From: Serilophus lunatus
Taxonomy: Eukaryota > Chordata > Aves > Passeriformes > Eurylaimidae
Assembly (NCBI GenBank): GCA_013399895.1
Contig: VXBA01002618.1
Location: 793,540-857,539 of the forward strand
DNA length: 64,000 bases
Reading direction: 5' to 3'
Of this stretch, positions 1 to 10,518 are shown in pieces (within the stretch, counting starts at the first letter, position 1; each line of letters opens with the position of its first letter). The notes under the pieces are model-generated. The model was not told the DNA's origin. It ran no database searches and saw only the letters and a program-made list of their open reading frames with translations. The translations under genes were made by a program, and so were the position numbers.

Positions 1-160
1 CCAAACAAACAAAACCCAAGCAAACAAAAAACCCAACCCAACCAACCAAAACCCAATAAATAAAACAAACAACACCTCTCATCCCTCATCTCCCCCTCCC
101 ACCCCCCAAAAAAAACCCTCCTAAAACCAAACAAAAAACCCCCCCTCACTTGGAAAGTTT
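1..160. repeat. A/C-rich low-complexity tract
   Basis: The + strand here is almost only A and C. It is built from imperfect CAAA and CCAA units, passing into C-rich runs and short A runs. There is no open frame or promoter signal. It could be the tail of a retroposon whose body lies left of the window, or a plain simple repeat. The window edge prevents a decision. Confidence 0.7.
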
Positions 161-3100
161 GCAACCAGCAATCAGCCCAATGGAAGTATGTCCCTAGTAA
201 TCACAAGTCTCCAAAAGGAGGTTTCTGAACCAGGGATGTAGTGAAATTGAGGAGGGTGAAGGAGACCAAAGGCAGTTGGCTCCTCTGAGACCTGCCTTTC
301 CACAATTCAATCCCAGAAAGAAAATTCTGTAGCTGAGAATGACCAGGATTACAAATACTCAGCAATGACTTCTTGAACAAGAAACAACTTAGTGACTCCT
401 TCAAAGCAAAATCAGCCTGCCTTCCTCAAAAGCAGCGCTGACCGCTTCTAAGTCAAGAAGCTGATAGTTCTTTACCAAGTTACATGCACTGCAGGTGACA
501 CATATACTTTTCCAACATCTACAATATTTTAGAAGTACCTTCCATAAGAGAAGGTGTTTCACTACCAGATCAGTCCTACCCACAAAAAAGCAATTCCTTA
601 CTGATTATAAGCACCTGGCTTTACTGTGAGATCAGGACTATCCAGACTTACCAGTCTATCTAAAACCAGATGAAAACCTTTACCAGGATTCTGGATAGTG
701 AAAAGGATACAGCTGTAGCATGAATGAAGTCCATGGTTTCTGGAGGGATGTGCCTCCAGTCTGAAGTGCTGAAGTAGTGGTTGATGTATGATGTAAGATC
801 TAGTTTCCTATACTCCACTCCCCACTCAGAAATGAGACTCAAACACTCAGCTGCTGGTAATCACTGAGACACAGCTGCTTTGATGATCAGAAAATTCTGA
901 CATCTCCAGGCAGGTGGACAATGCCCCAGGAGACCATGTCCAGTGCCATTGCACTGAAGAATTCATTTAAGTTGTGAAGTGACATGGACTAACCTGATAG
1001 TGCACTTGAGGGAACAACATCCTAAATCCAGTGTCATTTCATACTGAAGTATACATTTTCATCTCCAAAAAGAATCTCCCTTCAGTGATCAGTACAGCCT
1101 CTTCTTATCCCTAATGTCCTTAAGTCATGGTGTATTGCTACAACAGCTGAGTTCAATACTATTCTTGTGCATAGGTGACACATTAGGTTTATTTATTGGA
1201 TTGTAGGTTGCTGATTTTTCTACCAATAGAATATTTCTTGTGGTTAACCAGGATTTTTGGGTGACATTTTTCTCACTCATCTTAAAAGTAATAGTCTACG
1301 TCCAAGCTGACTGCTCTGAGCTCTTTGTATAGTTGCTGGAAGAAACAGTCACCTTCAGAATGCAATGTTACAGTTTTACTTTAGACCTCTTATTTAGGAT
1401 GACACCAGCTAAAACATCCAAAATGATCTAGGTCTCCAGGTGAATCTCTCCCTTGTGTCAAGGCTTTGAGATCCTGAGAATATGAACTGTACAAGACCAA
1501 AATGAAACTCTTTCTCCAGAACCTGTATTGTCTCTGTGGTTTGTCCTTAGCTCATTCCAAGGTGCCACAGTGACTGAGGACATGAGACTCCTCTGCTGAT
1601 ATTCAGATTGGGTTCCTGTTACTACACCAGTGATGGCAGCCTCTGATGGGATGCAGCTGTCCAGCACTGACCAGATAGCCTTGTAGCCTTGTAACCTTAT
1701 AGCCTCATACTAGAAAAGCACTCACATTTTCTGCCAAGCTGCTGCTCCTTGTCTCACACTGAAGGACTTTCTAGGTATTACACCACAGTCCCTCTCATGT
1801 CCTTCCTAAAACCCCCTTTTGTCACTATGGCCAAGCATAGGGCAATGTGAACAGTCACTCCCTAAACTGATCTATGGCTAATCCCTAAATCCGGCTGCCA
1901 GGGTCCCAGAAGTGGGGAGGAACTTAAAACTGGTTCCTCTCACATTCAAGGGTTTCACCCATTTGCAGTGCAAAGCCCTACATCTCTGCTCTCCTCTCCC
2001 CATGACAAGACCACCTTTAAAAAAAGAGAGGACTCCTTATGTAACTAGAAGGCTCCCTAAAGTCTACTGGTATAGGTTGCCTCCATTTCTGATGTTACTC
2101 TTTCTCTCCCAGAAGCCAGACTATATGTGGGAATTCAGCACTCAATGGAGTTTTATTCTTTCTGTTTGCTCACACGGCAGAAACACTATGCTCTATCCTA
2201 CACCTAAATCTCTTGATATAATCAATACATAATGACTAGAGAAAAGGAAATTTTACAGCCAGGGAGGTACGAAAGTAAGTCCTTATCCTAGATCTGAGTT
2301 CCCACTGGCTGAGAAACACCATTACCCACAAGAGTGGTGGTAGATGGGGAACAAATATCTAGACTGAGCTGGGTGATTAGCTCCCATTGTCTAGGAGGAG
2401 TCCTTCTTGTAGGCCAGGTTTCTTTACTAGTAACCCTCTCTGTTACCAACAAGGTGAGCCTGATGTGTAAGGCAAAATGAATCTAAAAATCCAAACTGGT
2501 ATCGATGCAAATGAAAAGCAGGGCATTTTTTTCTTCACAGCTGTCACCTATTTGAATTCTTGCAAAAGTCTTAGTCAGTGTCAGAGCTGAGTCACTCCTA
2601 CAGCGCATGGCCAAAGTAACATCTTGTGGGGATATGTTTGGGGAGGGGAGTGGGAGTGAAGGGGAGAGAGGGGGCTAATCATGCTCCATAATTTCTCATC
2701 TTCCAAAATAATCTGTTTTCTAAATGCATTGCTAAATCCTTTTGCTAGCAATCCACCATCTGCTCCTTCTTCCAACACACCCACTATGTAGTCTGCTGTC
2801 CTGTTATACTGCCAAAACTCTATATACTGTGGGTAGAAGAGAGCCTCTACTTTCAGCTGCTTTTCTTGGGTGACAGGGGAAAAAACCCTTTGAAATAAAC
2901 ACTAAATATAAGTGTGTGCATGGCCATGCAGCATGCTCTTATCCTGCAGTCTGTGATGTAATCCCAGCAGCAAGCAGGCAACTAAATTTTATCCATCTAA
3001 TTCCAGGCAGGGGCTCTGGTAACACCCTCCAGCATTGACTGAAGCTGGAATGTTTTGGGTAATCTCTGCAATGCCTCAATAGAATTATAAATCCATAAAT

Positions 3101-3260
3101 CAAAGCAGTCATTATGTATTTGAATAATATGTGGATCAAAGTCTCAGATTGAGGGCCCCTTTGTTCCCATGCTCTTTTTATATCTTACTCAGTGAGCATC
3201 TATTCAATGAGAAACAATTACAGTGAATTTAGAGCAAAAACATACAGTGCTAATGGAGCT
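161..3260. other. Unassigned non-coding stretch
   Basis: No gene, RNA or recognisable transposon is visible. Composition is ordinary AT-rich vertebrate sequence. The open frames are short and occur on both strands without splice context or familiar protein text. A small imperfect tandem repeat of about 9 bp (CCTTGTAGC-like) lies near 1675-1705. The longest open frame (1912-2232, + strand, 106 codons) is not recognisable and is probably chance. Confidence 0.6.
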
Positions 3261-3264
3261 CTGA

Positions 3265-3390
3265 AGACCTCCACTGGCAAAGTATTTAAGCATATGTTTA
3301 ATTTTAAGCACATGAGTGGTAAGAGTGGAATTGCACACAGAAGAGTGGCATTTGGTTCAGCAATATGTTGAATTGGGATCTAAATTTAAG
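3265..3390. repeat. Possible old archosaur/turtle interspersed repeat
   Basis: The text around 3280-3330 contains AAGTATTTAAGCATATG followed by a TTTAAGCACATGAGTGG segment. Alternating TTTAAGCA and CATATG/CACATG pieces of this kind resemble an old palindromic repeat family I recall from turtle and crocodilian genomes. The match is by memory and is diverged. Boundaries are approximate and the family name is unknown to me. It may instead be unique sequence. Confidence 0.3.
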
Positions 3391-4779
3391 TTATTGATCT
3401 CTCTAAATTGAGCCTTTTCAAAGTAGCTCATCTTTACTCTCCCACTCAAACACTTTCCTAGCAGCGCTTCATACCACAGGTCTGTGTGAATGCTGCATTA
3501 AATCCTGCTAATCCTACTCTAAGATGGGTCTGTCTTCAGAAGGAGCAATTAAAGAAAGAGGAGCAAGACAAGGGCCACTGTCTCATTAAATAGTGCAATT
3601 ATCCTGGGATATATGAGTGCTGGCTTTTTGCCAAAGGGAAGCTGAGACAAAACAACTGAGTGAGTTATGATGTGCATCGGCTCAGTCAGTGCCATGGCAG
3701 ACACAGGACTAGACCACTGGATCACAAAATGCTACCACTAGAGATGCCAGCCAAAAGCCTCTTGCCTTCAGTCAAGGATAGTCCCAGCCAGTCCAGGGCT
3801 CCTTTCTCATTTGGAAGGACATTTCTTGGAATGAAATTTAGTTTTGACAACATTGTGTTGGTAAGCCTCTGAAAAGCAGTACAAGCAAATACAGATATGG
3901 CTGTACCTCCAAATGAAGGAAAAAGTAGCACTGGTGGGTCTGGAAGGGTTCTTCACACAGCTGTGCTAATGCCTGCTAGAAGGAAACGAGGCCAGTAGGA
4001 CAAGGACATTGTTACACTTTGTTTATGTACTGGGATGTAGGAAAATCCTCTGGCTTTACACCACTTGTGACAAACAAAACAAATCTGACATCTCTACTCT
4101 GTTCTGCTTCAGAGAGGCTCCAGTGGATGTACTCCGACATCAGAATGTAGCAAGGCCTTAAGGTGGCTTGCACAGATGTTCAGGAAAGTTGCAGGTTGCC
4201 CTCTAGCACAGCTCCTGCCCCAGCACCTGAACAGTTGCCTGAGGAGACTTCCAGCTATTCAGGGGCCACTTTCCTTCTTAAGCCCACCTTATGTGAGTAG
4301 TCAAGCCCAGTCCCTTGTTGGCAAACTTCCCCTGCTATGACTTGCTTGTGTCAGAATGATTGAGAGTGCAAACGTGGTCTGCTCACTAGGTGAAAATAAA
4401 ACCTTACTTCAAAGGATAGATGTTGCAAAAGACTGAATGAGATCAGCAGACTGTGTAAAGACCAGCGAGAGGAGCTCATGTTGCTGAGAAAATGAGCCAG
4501 GTTTTTGCCCCACTTACATGCTGTGTAGACTGGGGAGGGCTATCTGGAGCAGAAATTTTTCCAGGGGAGAGAGAGATGAAGAATCTTTTTTCTTTCCAGA
4601 GAGCAGGACAGACAGCCATGTTTTTCTTAGAATCTCCCTGCGGGGATGCTGCTATACAACTTTCCTGATGGACATGATTAAAATCTGATGAAAATAATGG
4701 GAAAGACTTATTTAGGTCAGCTACCATAATTCGAGAAAATGTTGTTTATGTCCAAGCTCTTTTTCCCTTGTACATGTTT
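3391..4779. other. Unassigned non-coding stretch
   Basis: I see no gene or named repeat. Two opposed open frames of about 70 codons overlap at 3660-3931. They have no family resemblance and no splice or start context, so they are taken as chance. Confidence 0.55.
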
Positions 4780-5100
4780 CCCCCTCTATAAATGCTCTTC
4801 AGTTTGGCCCCAACTGAATCACAGATCAAAGCATTTCAGCTTTTGAGACCAAATTGCAATTTATAATGTCTGTGGTTTTCGCTAATCTGTCTCTGTGTCA
4901 TCTCATTTTAAATCAACAGAAAGCAGCACAAAATAACTCATTTGGTATGCCCAGCTGAATGAGGGGTTTTAACTCAGGCATCCTGTTACCAGTTCTCTCC
5001 ACAGGTAAATGGGGTTTTCTGGCTTTATCTGAGGGCGCTTTGTTCCTATTGTAAACATCAATTTTGTAAACAACTTGTGCTCCGCTGAGGTGAAACAACT
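4780..5100. promoter_or_regulatory. Candidate conserved non-coding element with FOX/SOX-type motifs
   Basis: This stretch has the texture of vertebrate conserved non-coding DNA: AT-rich, not simple repeat, with dense homeodomain, SOX and forkhead-like words. It contains GGCGCTTTGTTCCTATTGT, which includes SOX-like CTTTGTT and CTATTGT, directly followed by two copies of GTAAACA. No transposon match was seen. Conservation is inferred only from appearance. The target gene is unknown and may lie outside the window. Confidence 0.2.
5051..5072 (+). promoter_or_regulatory. Pair of forkhead-type motifs (GTAAACA x2)
   Basis: GTAAACA occurs at 5051-5057 and again at 5066-5072, same strand, 15 bp start to start, with a SOX-like CTATTGT overlapping the first. 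GTAAACA is the core recognised by many FOX proteins. Two copies this close is mildly unusual, but short motifs arise by chance and nothing here shows occupancy. Confidence 0.3.
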
Positions 5101-7741
5101 ACATCTCCAAACCTGAGCTCAGATTCTGGTTTGTCTCCCTTCTTACAGTTTTAACTGTATCAAAGGGTAGCTTAATGCTGTAAAGAGCCTTTCATTTTTA
5201 ATTAAGTAAAGACGGTCCTAATTTCAAACCCGCTTGAACAGCCTGGGTTTAAAAGTTCAATTCATGCCACAGCCTTATTTGTTCTTCACAGCAAAGACCA
5301 TGGCAAACAGAGGCCAATTCTAGTGGAAACACCACTCCCCAGCTCCCCAAATCACTGCTTTGTGATTCCTTGTTTTGTGCTGATCCTGCTGCCCTGACAA
5401 TAAAGGGGATCCACAACAGTAGCATGAGGATGAGTCAGCCCCAGGGTACATCATACATCAGCATGCCACACAGGGATAGCTGAGCACATCTCCACTGATC
5501 TTTCTACTGGGCTATCACCATCTGCTCTACGTCCCTGCACATCTTGCTGTGTAACACTGTGCATGGAAAAAGAAAATTCAACCGAATGTACCCACTTCCT
5601 ATTCCAATTTCACTCATCCATCTCACCTTCCTTTCCTTTTTCTGGCAACTTAGTCAGCTGCCTCACTACTCCTGCATCCCCCACCCTGAGCCCAGGGAGG
5701 AGGTGGCTGCACACTGGATGGTAGCTGGAGCAGCCATGAGTGATTCCCACGTTGTTGCACCCTGGGAAAGTCAGAGACATGGGCTCCTGGTGTTGTGCCT
5801 ACAAATTACCACTGTTGGAGCAGATCTCCTTGAGGAGCGAGTAACACATGAAACTCCCACTAATGCCAACCTGGCTTTTTTGTTTGGGATTGCTTAACTG
5901 ATGAATAATGCTAGAGTCCATCCTACACTTCTTTTTGTTTAACTGCATCACTCTGCAAAACAAAACCAACCAAAACTCAAGCATGCAAATGCCCCTCCAG
6001 AACAAGTTGATGTCTGCCTTTATAGTGTGGCTGTGCAGAATAAGTTGCACTGGAGAAAAAAGAGCTTTTCGTTCACAGCAGAGAGGCTGCGCATGGAGGG
6101 AAGAACCACATTTTGCAACCAGAGCAAAAGACCACACAGCTCAATCCAGGTTCAGTCTGGTCAGTGACAGGAGTCCAAGGAAAGAGATAAATATTCTCAC
6201 AGTTGGCAGTCCAAGATATTCTTGGCCTGGAGGTTGTATCCAGAACATTAGTTTCAGCAGCCCTTGGTAGATCTGTCCTCTATGAACTTGTGTAAACTAT
6301 TTGCCTGCAATTGTCATACCCACAATTTAATTATGTGTTGGGTGAAAAAGTACACCTACTCATTTGTTTTAAAGGTCAGTCTGGGTGCTGGACTATCACA
6401 GATCAAATAGAGTAAAAGCTAAAAGAATAAATGAAATTTTGAGAGCTATTATTTGCAAACATATCCTATTCTCCTCAAAATATGACCCAATTTCTTTCCA
6501 CATCAATTGTTTCTGTGTATTTGAATGTCCAGAAACCAAGACCTGAGCAGGGCCTCAAAACTCCAGGTGCTGCAGTCCTGTCCTTGGGGAGCTTTGGGGC
6601 CAGGGGAAAAGGATCTTCAAGTTTGAGGGCAAAACTCTATTGCTGGCCCATCCTTTGGAGAAAAACATCTCCCTGTCTCTGCCCAGCTGCTCCCAGTGAC
6701 ACACAACCTGCCTTCCCGGGTTGTGCAGCACCTCCGGACAGCACATGATGCTTGTCCTCCTGGGAGTCAGTGAGAGTTTATGTCCCTGTACACGGAGGAG
6801 ATGAAGGGAGATGCAAATTAGACCATGTCAGCAGTACTGGGCTTTAAATTTGGGGTGTATCTTGGGAAGGTATCCAGTTCATCCAGTTTGACGGGGGTGA
6901 GGGGGAGCGTGGAGAAGGAAGGCGAGTGCACTGTCAAGAAAGAATAGCTTACCTCTGAGCTTCTTTTACTGAAAAAGAGCAAGTGGCAATCCCCTGTCAG
7001 ATGGAAACCAAAATAAACTCTGTGAGATGAAGGGATTCTTGGCACTGCTGTGCTCTGCAGGAGCACGTACCCCAGTCATCGTTCCAGATCTGTTGCCATA
7101 GGTTTACAGCCAGACTATAGAATTGCCTGAAAAACAACATTCCAAGAAAACAGAGTTAAAACAGTTCAAATTTGACAGGCCTAGCCCTGCCCTGCAGAAG
7201 GCAGTGGCAAAAACACCTCTTGATTTTTTCTTTGTGGTTTCCATGTTAAAATGTCCTGTTTTGCAGTTGAGTATCATATTTTTCCCCCTGTCAGGGATGG
7301 GTCACGGGGCCCAGTGCCCCTGCAAGGAGTGGCACACACTGACACAGTGAGTCAGAGGGCCCTCCCGGTGCACCCAGTGCCCCATCACTGGGAGAGGCAA
7401 GTGCTAGCTGAGTTCAAGCAGTGGGCTGGATAGCACGAGGTGGTAACACCCAAGAGAGGCAGAATGGGGACTATCTACCCAAGTGATGGTTAAGGCTGAG
7501 AAGGGGGCACTTGTGGAAGCCTACAGATGGGGAAATGAGGAGAAAATACAAGGTGAAGGATGGAAGAGCACAGAACTGAGACAGAGGCAGAGGCTGTGTG
7601 GCAACAGCCTATGACAAGTCTGGAACAGGACATTTTCAAATGATTACTGAGATACGTTTGGAATTAGAAAGCTGTGTTTTCCATTTCAAATGTCATTTGA
7701 AGTATGTTGTTTGACTTTCAAGATCTTTTTCACTGCTTTAA
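5101..7741. other. Unassigned non-coding stretch
   Basis: No gene, RNA gene or confident repeat. Overlapping open frames of 112-120 codons on opposite strands at 5544-6270 have no recognisable protein text and are probably chance. Composition becomes slightly GC-richer at 6560-6750 and 7280-7440 without CpG clustering. Confidence 0.55.
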
Positions 7742-8380
7742 AAAAGGGGAAGTCCTGTCTGACCAACCTAGTAGTCTTCTTCTTCCTGGACAAGGAAAGG
7801 GCTAAAGACATAACCTATCTGAATGTCTATAAAACCTTGGACTTGGTCGCACACAATATCCTTCTCTCTAAATGGGAGAGAGAAGTATTTGATTGGAGCA
7901 CTGTTCAGTGGCTAAGAAATTGGTTGGATGGTCACATTGAGAGGGTAGTGGTCAACATCTCAGAGTCCCAGTGGGCATCAGTGATGAGAGGTGTCCCTCA
8001 GGGGTCTGTATTGGCACCAGTGCTATTCAATGTCTTCATTAATGACACAGACAAAAGGATTGAGTGTATCCTCAGCAAATTTGCAAATGACACCCAGGAA
8101 AGTGGTGTGGTTGACACACACCTGAAGAGTAGGATGCCACCCGGAGGGATCTAAACAAACTTGGGAAGTGGGCCTAAGGGAATATTTTGAGGTTTACCAA
8201 GGCCAAGTGTAAGATGCTGCACCTATGTCAAGGCAACCCCTGGCATTAATACAGTCTGGGGGACAAATGGATCAAGAGCAGCTCTGCCGAGAAGGACTTG
8301 AGGATGATAGTGGATGAGAGGCTGGACATGAGCCAGCAATGTGTGCTTGCAGCCCAGAAAGCCAATTGTATCCTGCCAGG
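7742..8380 (+). mobile_element. CR1 LINE fragment, dead reverse-transcriptase region
   Basis: This is part of ORF2 of a chicken-repeat-1 (CR1) non-LTR retrotransposon in sense orientation. Translation gives the hallmark block NWLDGHIERVVVN, then VPQGSVLAPVLFNVFIND, then FANDT, where active CR1 enzymes have FADDT. The first catalytic aspartate of the polymerase box is therefore Asn at codon 8086-8088. After about 8125 the coding match jumps frame (DATRRDLNKLGKWA) and then meets TAA stops after KWA and after NPWH. Downstream text ([36 protein letters not shown]) is the usual CR1 continuation. The copy lacks the 5' endonuclease region and the octamer 3' end, so it is truncated at both ends. Its divergence suggests an old insertion with no function now. 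Confidence 0.93.
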
Positions 8381-8847
8381 CAGTTGGACAGCGCAGTTCA
8401 CCCAATAGGGTGGATGCACTGCCTTTTGGAGGGGTCTAGCTGTACAAAGTTTAATGGGGTCTAGACAGCTAGACGTATACAGGTACTAGTTGCATTCAGC
8501 TCAAGACCGAGAGGAATCACGCTCCAAGCATCCCATGTATTTGGGTCTAAATTAAGTTTGAACCTCTTTTTCCAAGTTGATTTGCCAAAGTATATGCTGA
8601 AGTCAAATTTTTTCTTTAGCTGAATCTAGTCCATAGAACATCTTCAATTTTATTTAGTGCAGTCCCATGAAAGAGCTCTAACATTGGACAAGAAGCTTTA
8701 CTTACGCTGATACACTTCAGCAGATAAGCATAATCATGATCAATATGAAAGAAACAACTGTTCAGAGTGCCTCGGCTCAAGTTTTTCCATTGAGATAATC
8801 TGAAGGAGTTGTTCATATGTATATAAATATTTGTGGTTTTGATCCTT
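8381..8847. other. Unassigned stretch between CR1 and the inverted-end element
   Basis: CR1 similarity fades after the GTATCCTG near 8375. The following bases are unassigned, AT-rich and without open frames of interest. Confidence 0.5.
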
Positions 8848-8910
8848 TGTCCTGGTTTGAGACAAAATAATTTTATAATGTCTTAGTATCTTCTGCGGGA
8901 AAAGAAATAA
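8848..8910 (-). repeat. Left inverted end of the 8848-11051 element
   Basis: Read on the minus strand, this segment ends CAAACCAGGACA. It matches the right end of the same element at the outer 22 bp (one indel) and, further in, at TTATTTCTTTT and TATAAAA. It therefore looks like the 3' end of an LTR in opposite orientation, or one arm of a long terminal inverted repeat. Confidence 0.7.
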
Positions 8911-9185
8911 TGCTTTTTCCAAGTCTACCTGAGATTGGCTGCAATATCCTGAAGTGGAGGCTGTTTGCGCCTTATAGTAATTGTGCTAATTGCAGGTGCT
9001 GAATGTATCAATACAATGGCTTTGTCATTTTTAATTCTGCTAAGTTCGTTGATATAATGCTGTCTCTAAATTCCTCAGGCTGCTTAGCCATTGTACAAAT
9101 CAATTCCTTTGGAAAATGTCCATCTTTTTGTTGTGGGTTAGCAGATATTTTTAAAACGTTTCATTAATTAATCAGATTAATTAAA
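8911..9185. other. AT-rich inner segment of the element, regulatory in appearance
   Basis: Between the left inverted arm and the GC-rich core lies about 270 bp of AT-rich, non-repetitive sequence. It has several homeodomain-like TAAT/ATTA words (for example GTGCTAATTGCAGG near 8982) and no LTR-like signals. It looks like single-copy regulatory DNA rather than retroviral U3. If the outer boundaries are right, it was captured by, or enclosed between, mobile-element ends. Confidence 0.35.
9164..9184. promoter_or_regulatory. Perfect 21-bp palindrome with a P3-type homeodomain site
   Basis: TTAATTAATC, a single A, then GATTAATTAA form a perfect 10-bp inverted repeat with a one-base centre. Its middle, TAATCAGATTA at 9169-9179, fits the TAATYNRATTA consensus (P3) bound cooperatively by paired-class homeodomain dimers, and the flanks add two more TTAATTAA words. 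Binding is inferred from motif knowledge only. Confidence 0.45.
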
Positions 9186-9302
9186 AGGTCTTTTCTCTTC
9201 CCCATTTCCCCCTTCTTTCTTCTTCTCCCCCCCTCAGTCTGTTTTTCCCTGTTTTGGTCTCTTCTTCTTTGAGGGGAGGTGGAGGCTGGGGGGAGACGTG
9301 TT

Positions 9303-9325
9303 GAGGGAGTGGGGGGAGGGCTGGG
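9303..9325 (+). other. G-quadruplex-type motif
   Basis: Four G runs (9305-9307, 9311-9316, 9318-9320, 9323-9325) separated by loops of 1-3 bases satisfy the usual G3+N1-7 rule on the + strand. It marks the left edge of the CpG/GC-rich core. Confidence 0.5.
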
Positions 9326-9552
9326 AGCGGAGTCCCCCCTTATTTTTTCCCGCTTCAGGTTTACCTGAGGTTTTTCCTTTGGCATGTGGCGTTTGCTGGC
9401 ATCAATACCGGGTGGAGTGGGGAGGGATCCCTGGGGAAAAACCACGGGGCTCTGCTGCTCCCGCCACCGCCATGGTGGGTGCAGCAAGGCCTGTTGTGCA
9501 TGGTATGGCCGTGCTACGTCTGAGCACGTGGAAAGGGCCAGGCCAGGACAGG

Positions 9553-9645
9553 TGGGAATACCCGGAAATACCAGAATCAGCAGGGACAGTGGGAGCAGCG
9601 GGAATACTGGGAGAGCTGGGAATATCAGGAGCAGTGGGAGCCAGA
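9553..9645 (+). repeat. 9-bp minisatellite (GGGAATACC-like units)
   Basis: About ten imperfect 9-bp units follow one another: TGGGAATAC, CCGGAAATA, then G/A-rich variants such as TGGGAGCAG, CGGGAATAC, TGGGAGAGC, TGGGAATAT. Because the period is a multiple of three, all frames stay open. One + frame reads like Gly-X-Y triplets (GNT, GRA, GNI). This collagen-like look is a by-product of the repeat, not evidence of a collagen gene. Confidence 0.75.
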
Positions 9646-10272
9646 GGAGTGCGTTGGCGGTGCTGCTGGGAGCAGAGCTGCTTTTTCGGCGGAGGCTGCT
9701 GCGGCCCCAGCGGCCGTGGGGGCAGTGGAGCCACCGCTGAGTCAGTCCCGTGGCTGATGCTGGGCACTGCGCTCGCCAGGAGCCAGGAGTAGGGGAGGTT
9801 GTGAGCCCCCAGGACTGCATGGAGTTGCTGAAACCAGAGAGGTGTTTGGTGCAGTGGCTCACGGCTCAGCCTTATGGGCTTGGAGATGGGTCCCCTCGCC
9901 CTGGGCGGTGGCTGAGGCCACACTCAGCGGCTGCAGAGGCAAGCGGCAATGGGGAGAAGCGGAGCTTGCTGAGCGCCCTGTGGGCAGCCACTGCCGAGCC
10001 CAGCCAGGGGCCCGCAGGAGCCGCAGCCAGTCAGATGCCGGTGGCGGGGCCAGGCCAGCCATGGGAGCTCTGGGCAACTGCGCGTGCAGGGCCTGGCCTG
10101 GCCTGGCCGCGCTCCTCTGAGGCCAGGCTGCCAGGGACAGAGGTCAGCATGGGCAGCAGCAGCAGCTGGGTGGCTGCAGTGGCAGGCAGCACGGGGGCAG
10201 TGAGGGGGGCACGCAGCAGCGCCATGTTTCTTTGGCACGTAGCTTCGGCTGGCGGGGCTCTGGAGGTGGAGC

Positions 10273-10299
10273 GGGGGTGGAGCTGGGGCGGGGCCAGGG
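10273..10299 (+). other. G-quadruplex-type motif overlapping a GC box
   Basis: G runs at 10273-10277, 10285-10288, 10290-10293 and 10297-10299 with loops of 7, 1 and 3 bases fit the canonical rule. GGGGCGGGGCC at 10285-10295 is also an SP1-type GC box about 130 bp before the TATA motif. Confidence 0.5.
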
Positions 10300-10460
10300 C
10301 ATGACAGGCACCAGAGGGACCAATGGGAGCCCAGCGAGGGGTGAGTGCGTCCCTCTTTGGGCGGGCTGGAGGGAAGCGTGCAGGCGCTAAAGGCAGGGAA
10401 TTCTGGGAGGGCCTGAGAACTCTATATAACCAGAGGAGTTCTCAGTCTTTTCTTGCGTCT
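10285..10460 (+). promoter_or_regulatory. LTR-type core promoter: GC box, CCAAT, TATA
   Basis: In order on the + strand are a GC box (10285-10295), a CCAAT box within GACCAATGGGAG (10320-10324) and CTATATAACC with TATATAA at 10423-10429. Initiation would be expected near 10450-10460. Spacing is typical of a vertebrate or retroviral polymerase II promoter, and the position inside the element fits the U3/R junction of an LTR in + orientation. Confidence 0.55.
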
Positions 10461-10507
10461 GGAGCCCATGGGAGAAGGTGCTCGCTCACTGCCCAGGGTT
10501 CCAGCAC

Positions 10508-10518
10508 CCGCCATCTTG
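10508..10518 (-). promoter_or_regulatory. YY1-type motif (CCGCCATCTTG)
   Basis: CCGCCATCTTG is a perfect form of the YY1 site in its CCGCCATNTTG orientation. It lies about 50-60 bp after the expected start. YY1 sites just downstream of start sites are common in TATA-poor promoters and are known in retroviral LTRs. Confidence 0.5.

Noticed and set aside
7690..8154. 154-codon frame as a host gene
   Set aside because: The protein text is CR1 reverse transcriptase with a broken active site and a downstream frameshift.
9164..10304. Overlapping open frames of 104-232 codons on both strands in the GC-rich core
   Set aside because: High GC lowers stop frequency and the 9-bp minisatellite keeps all frames open. 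None has domain text, and opposite-strand frames are equally long.
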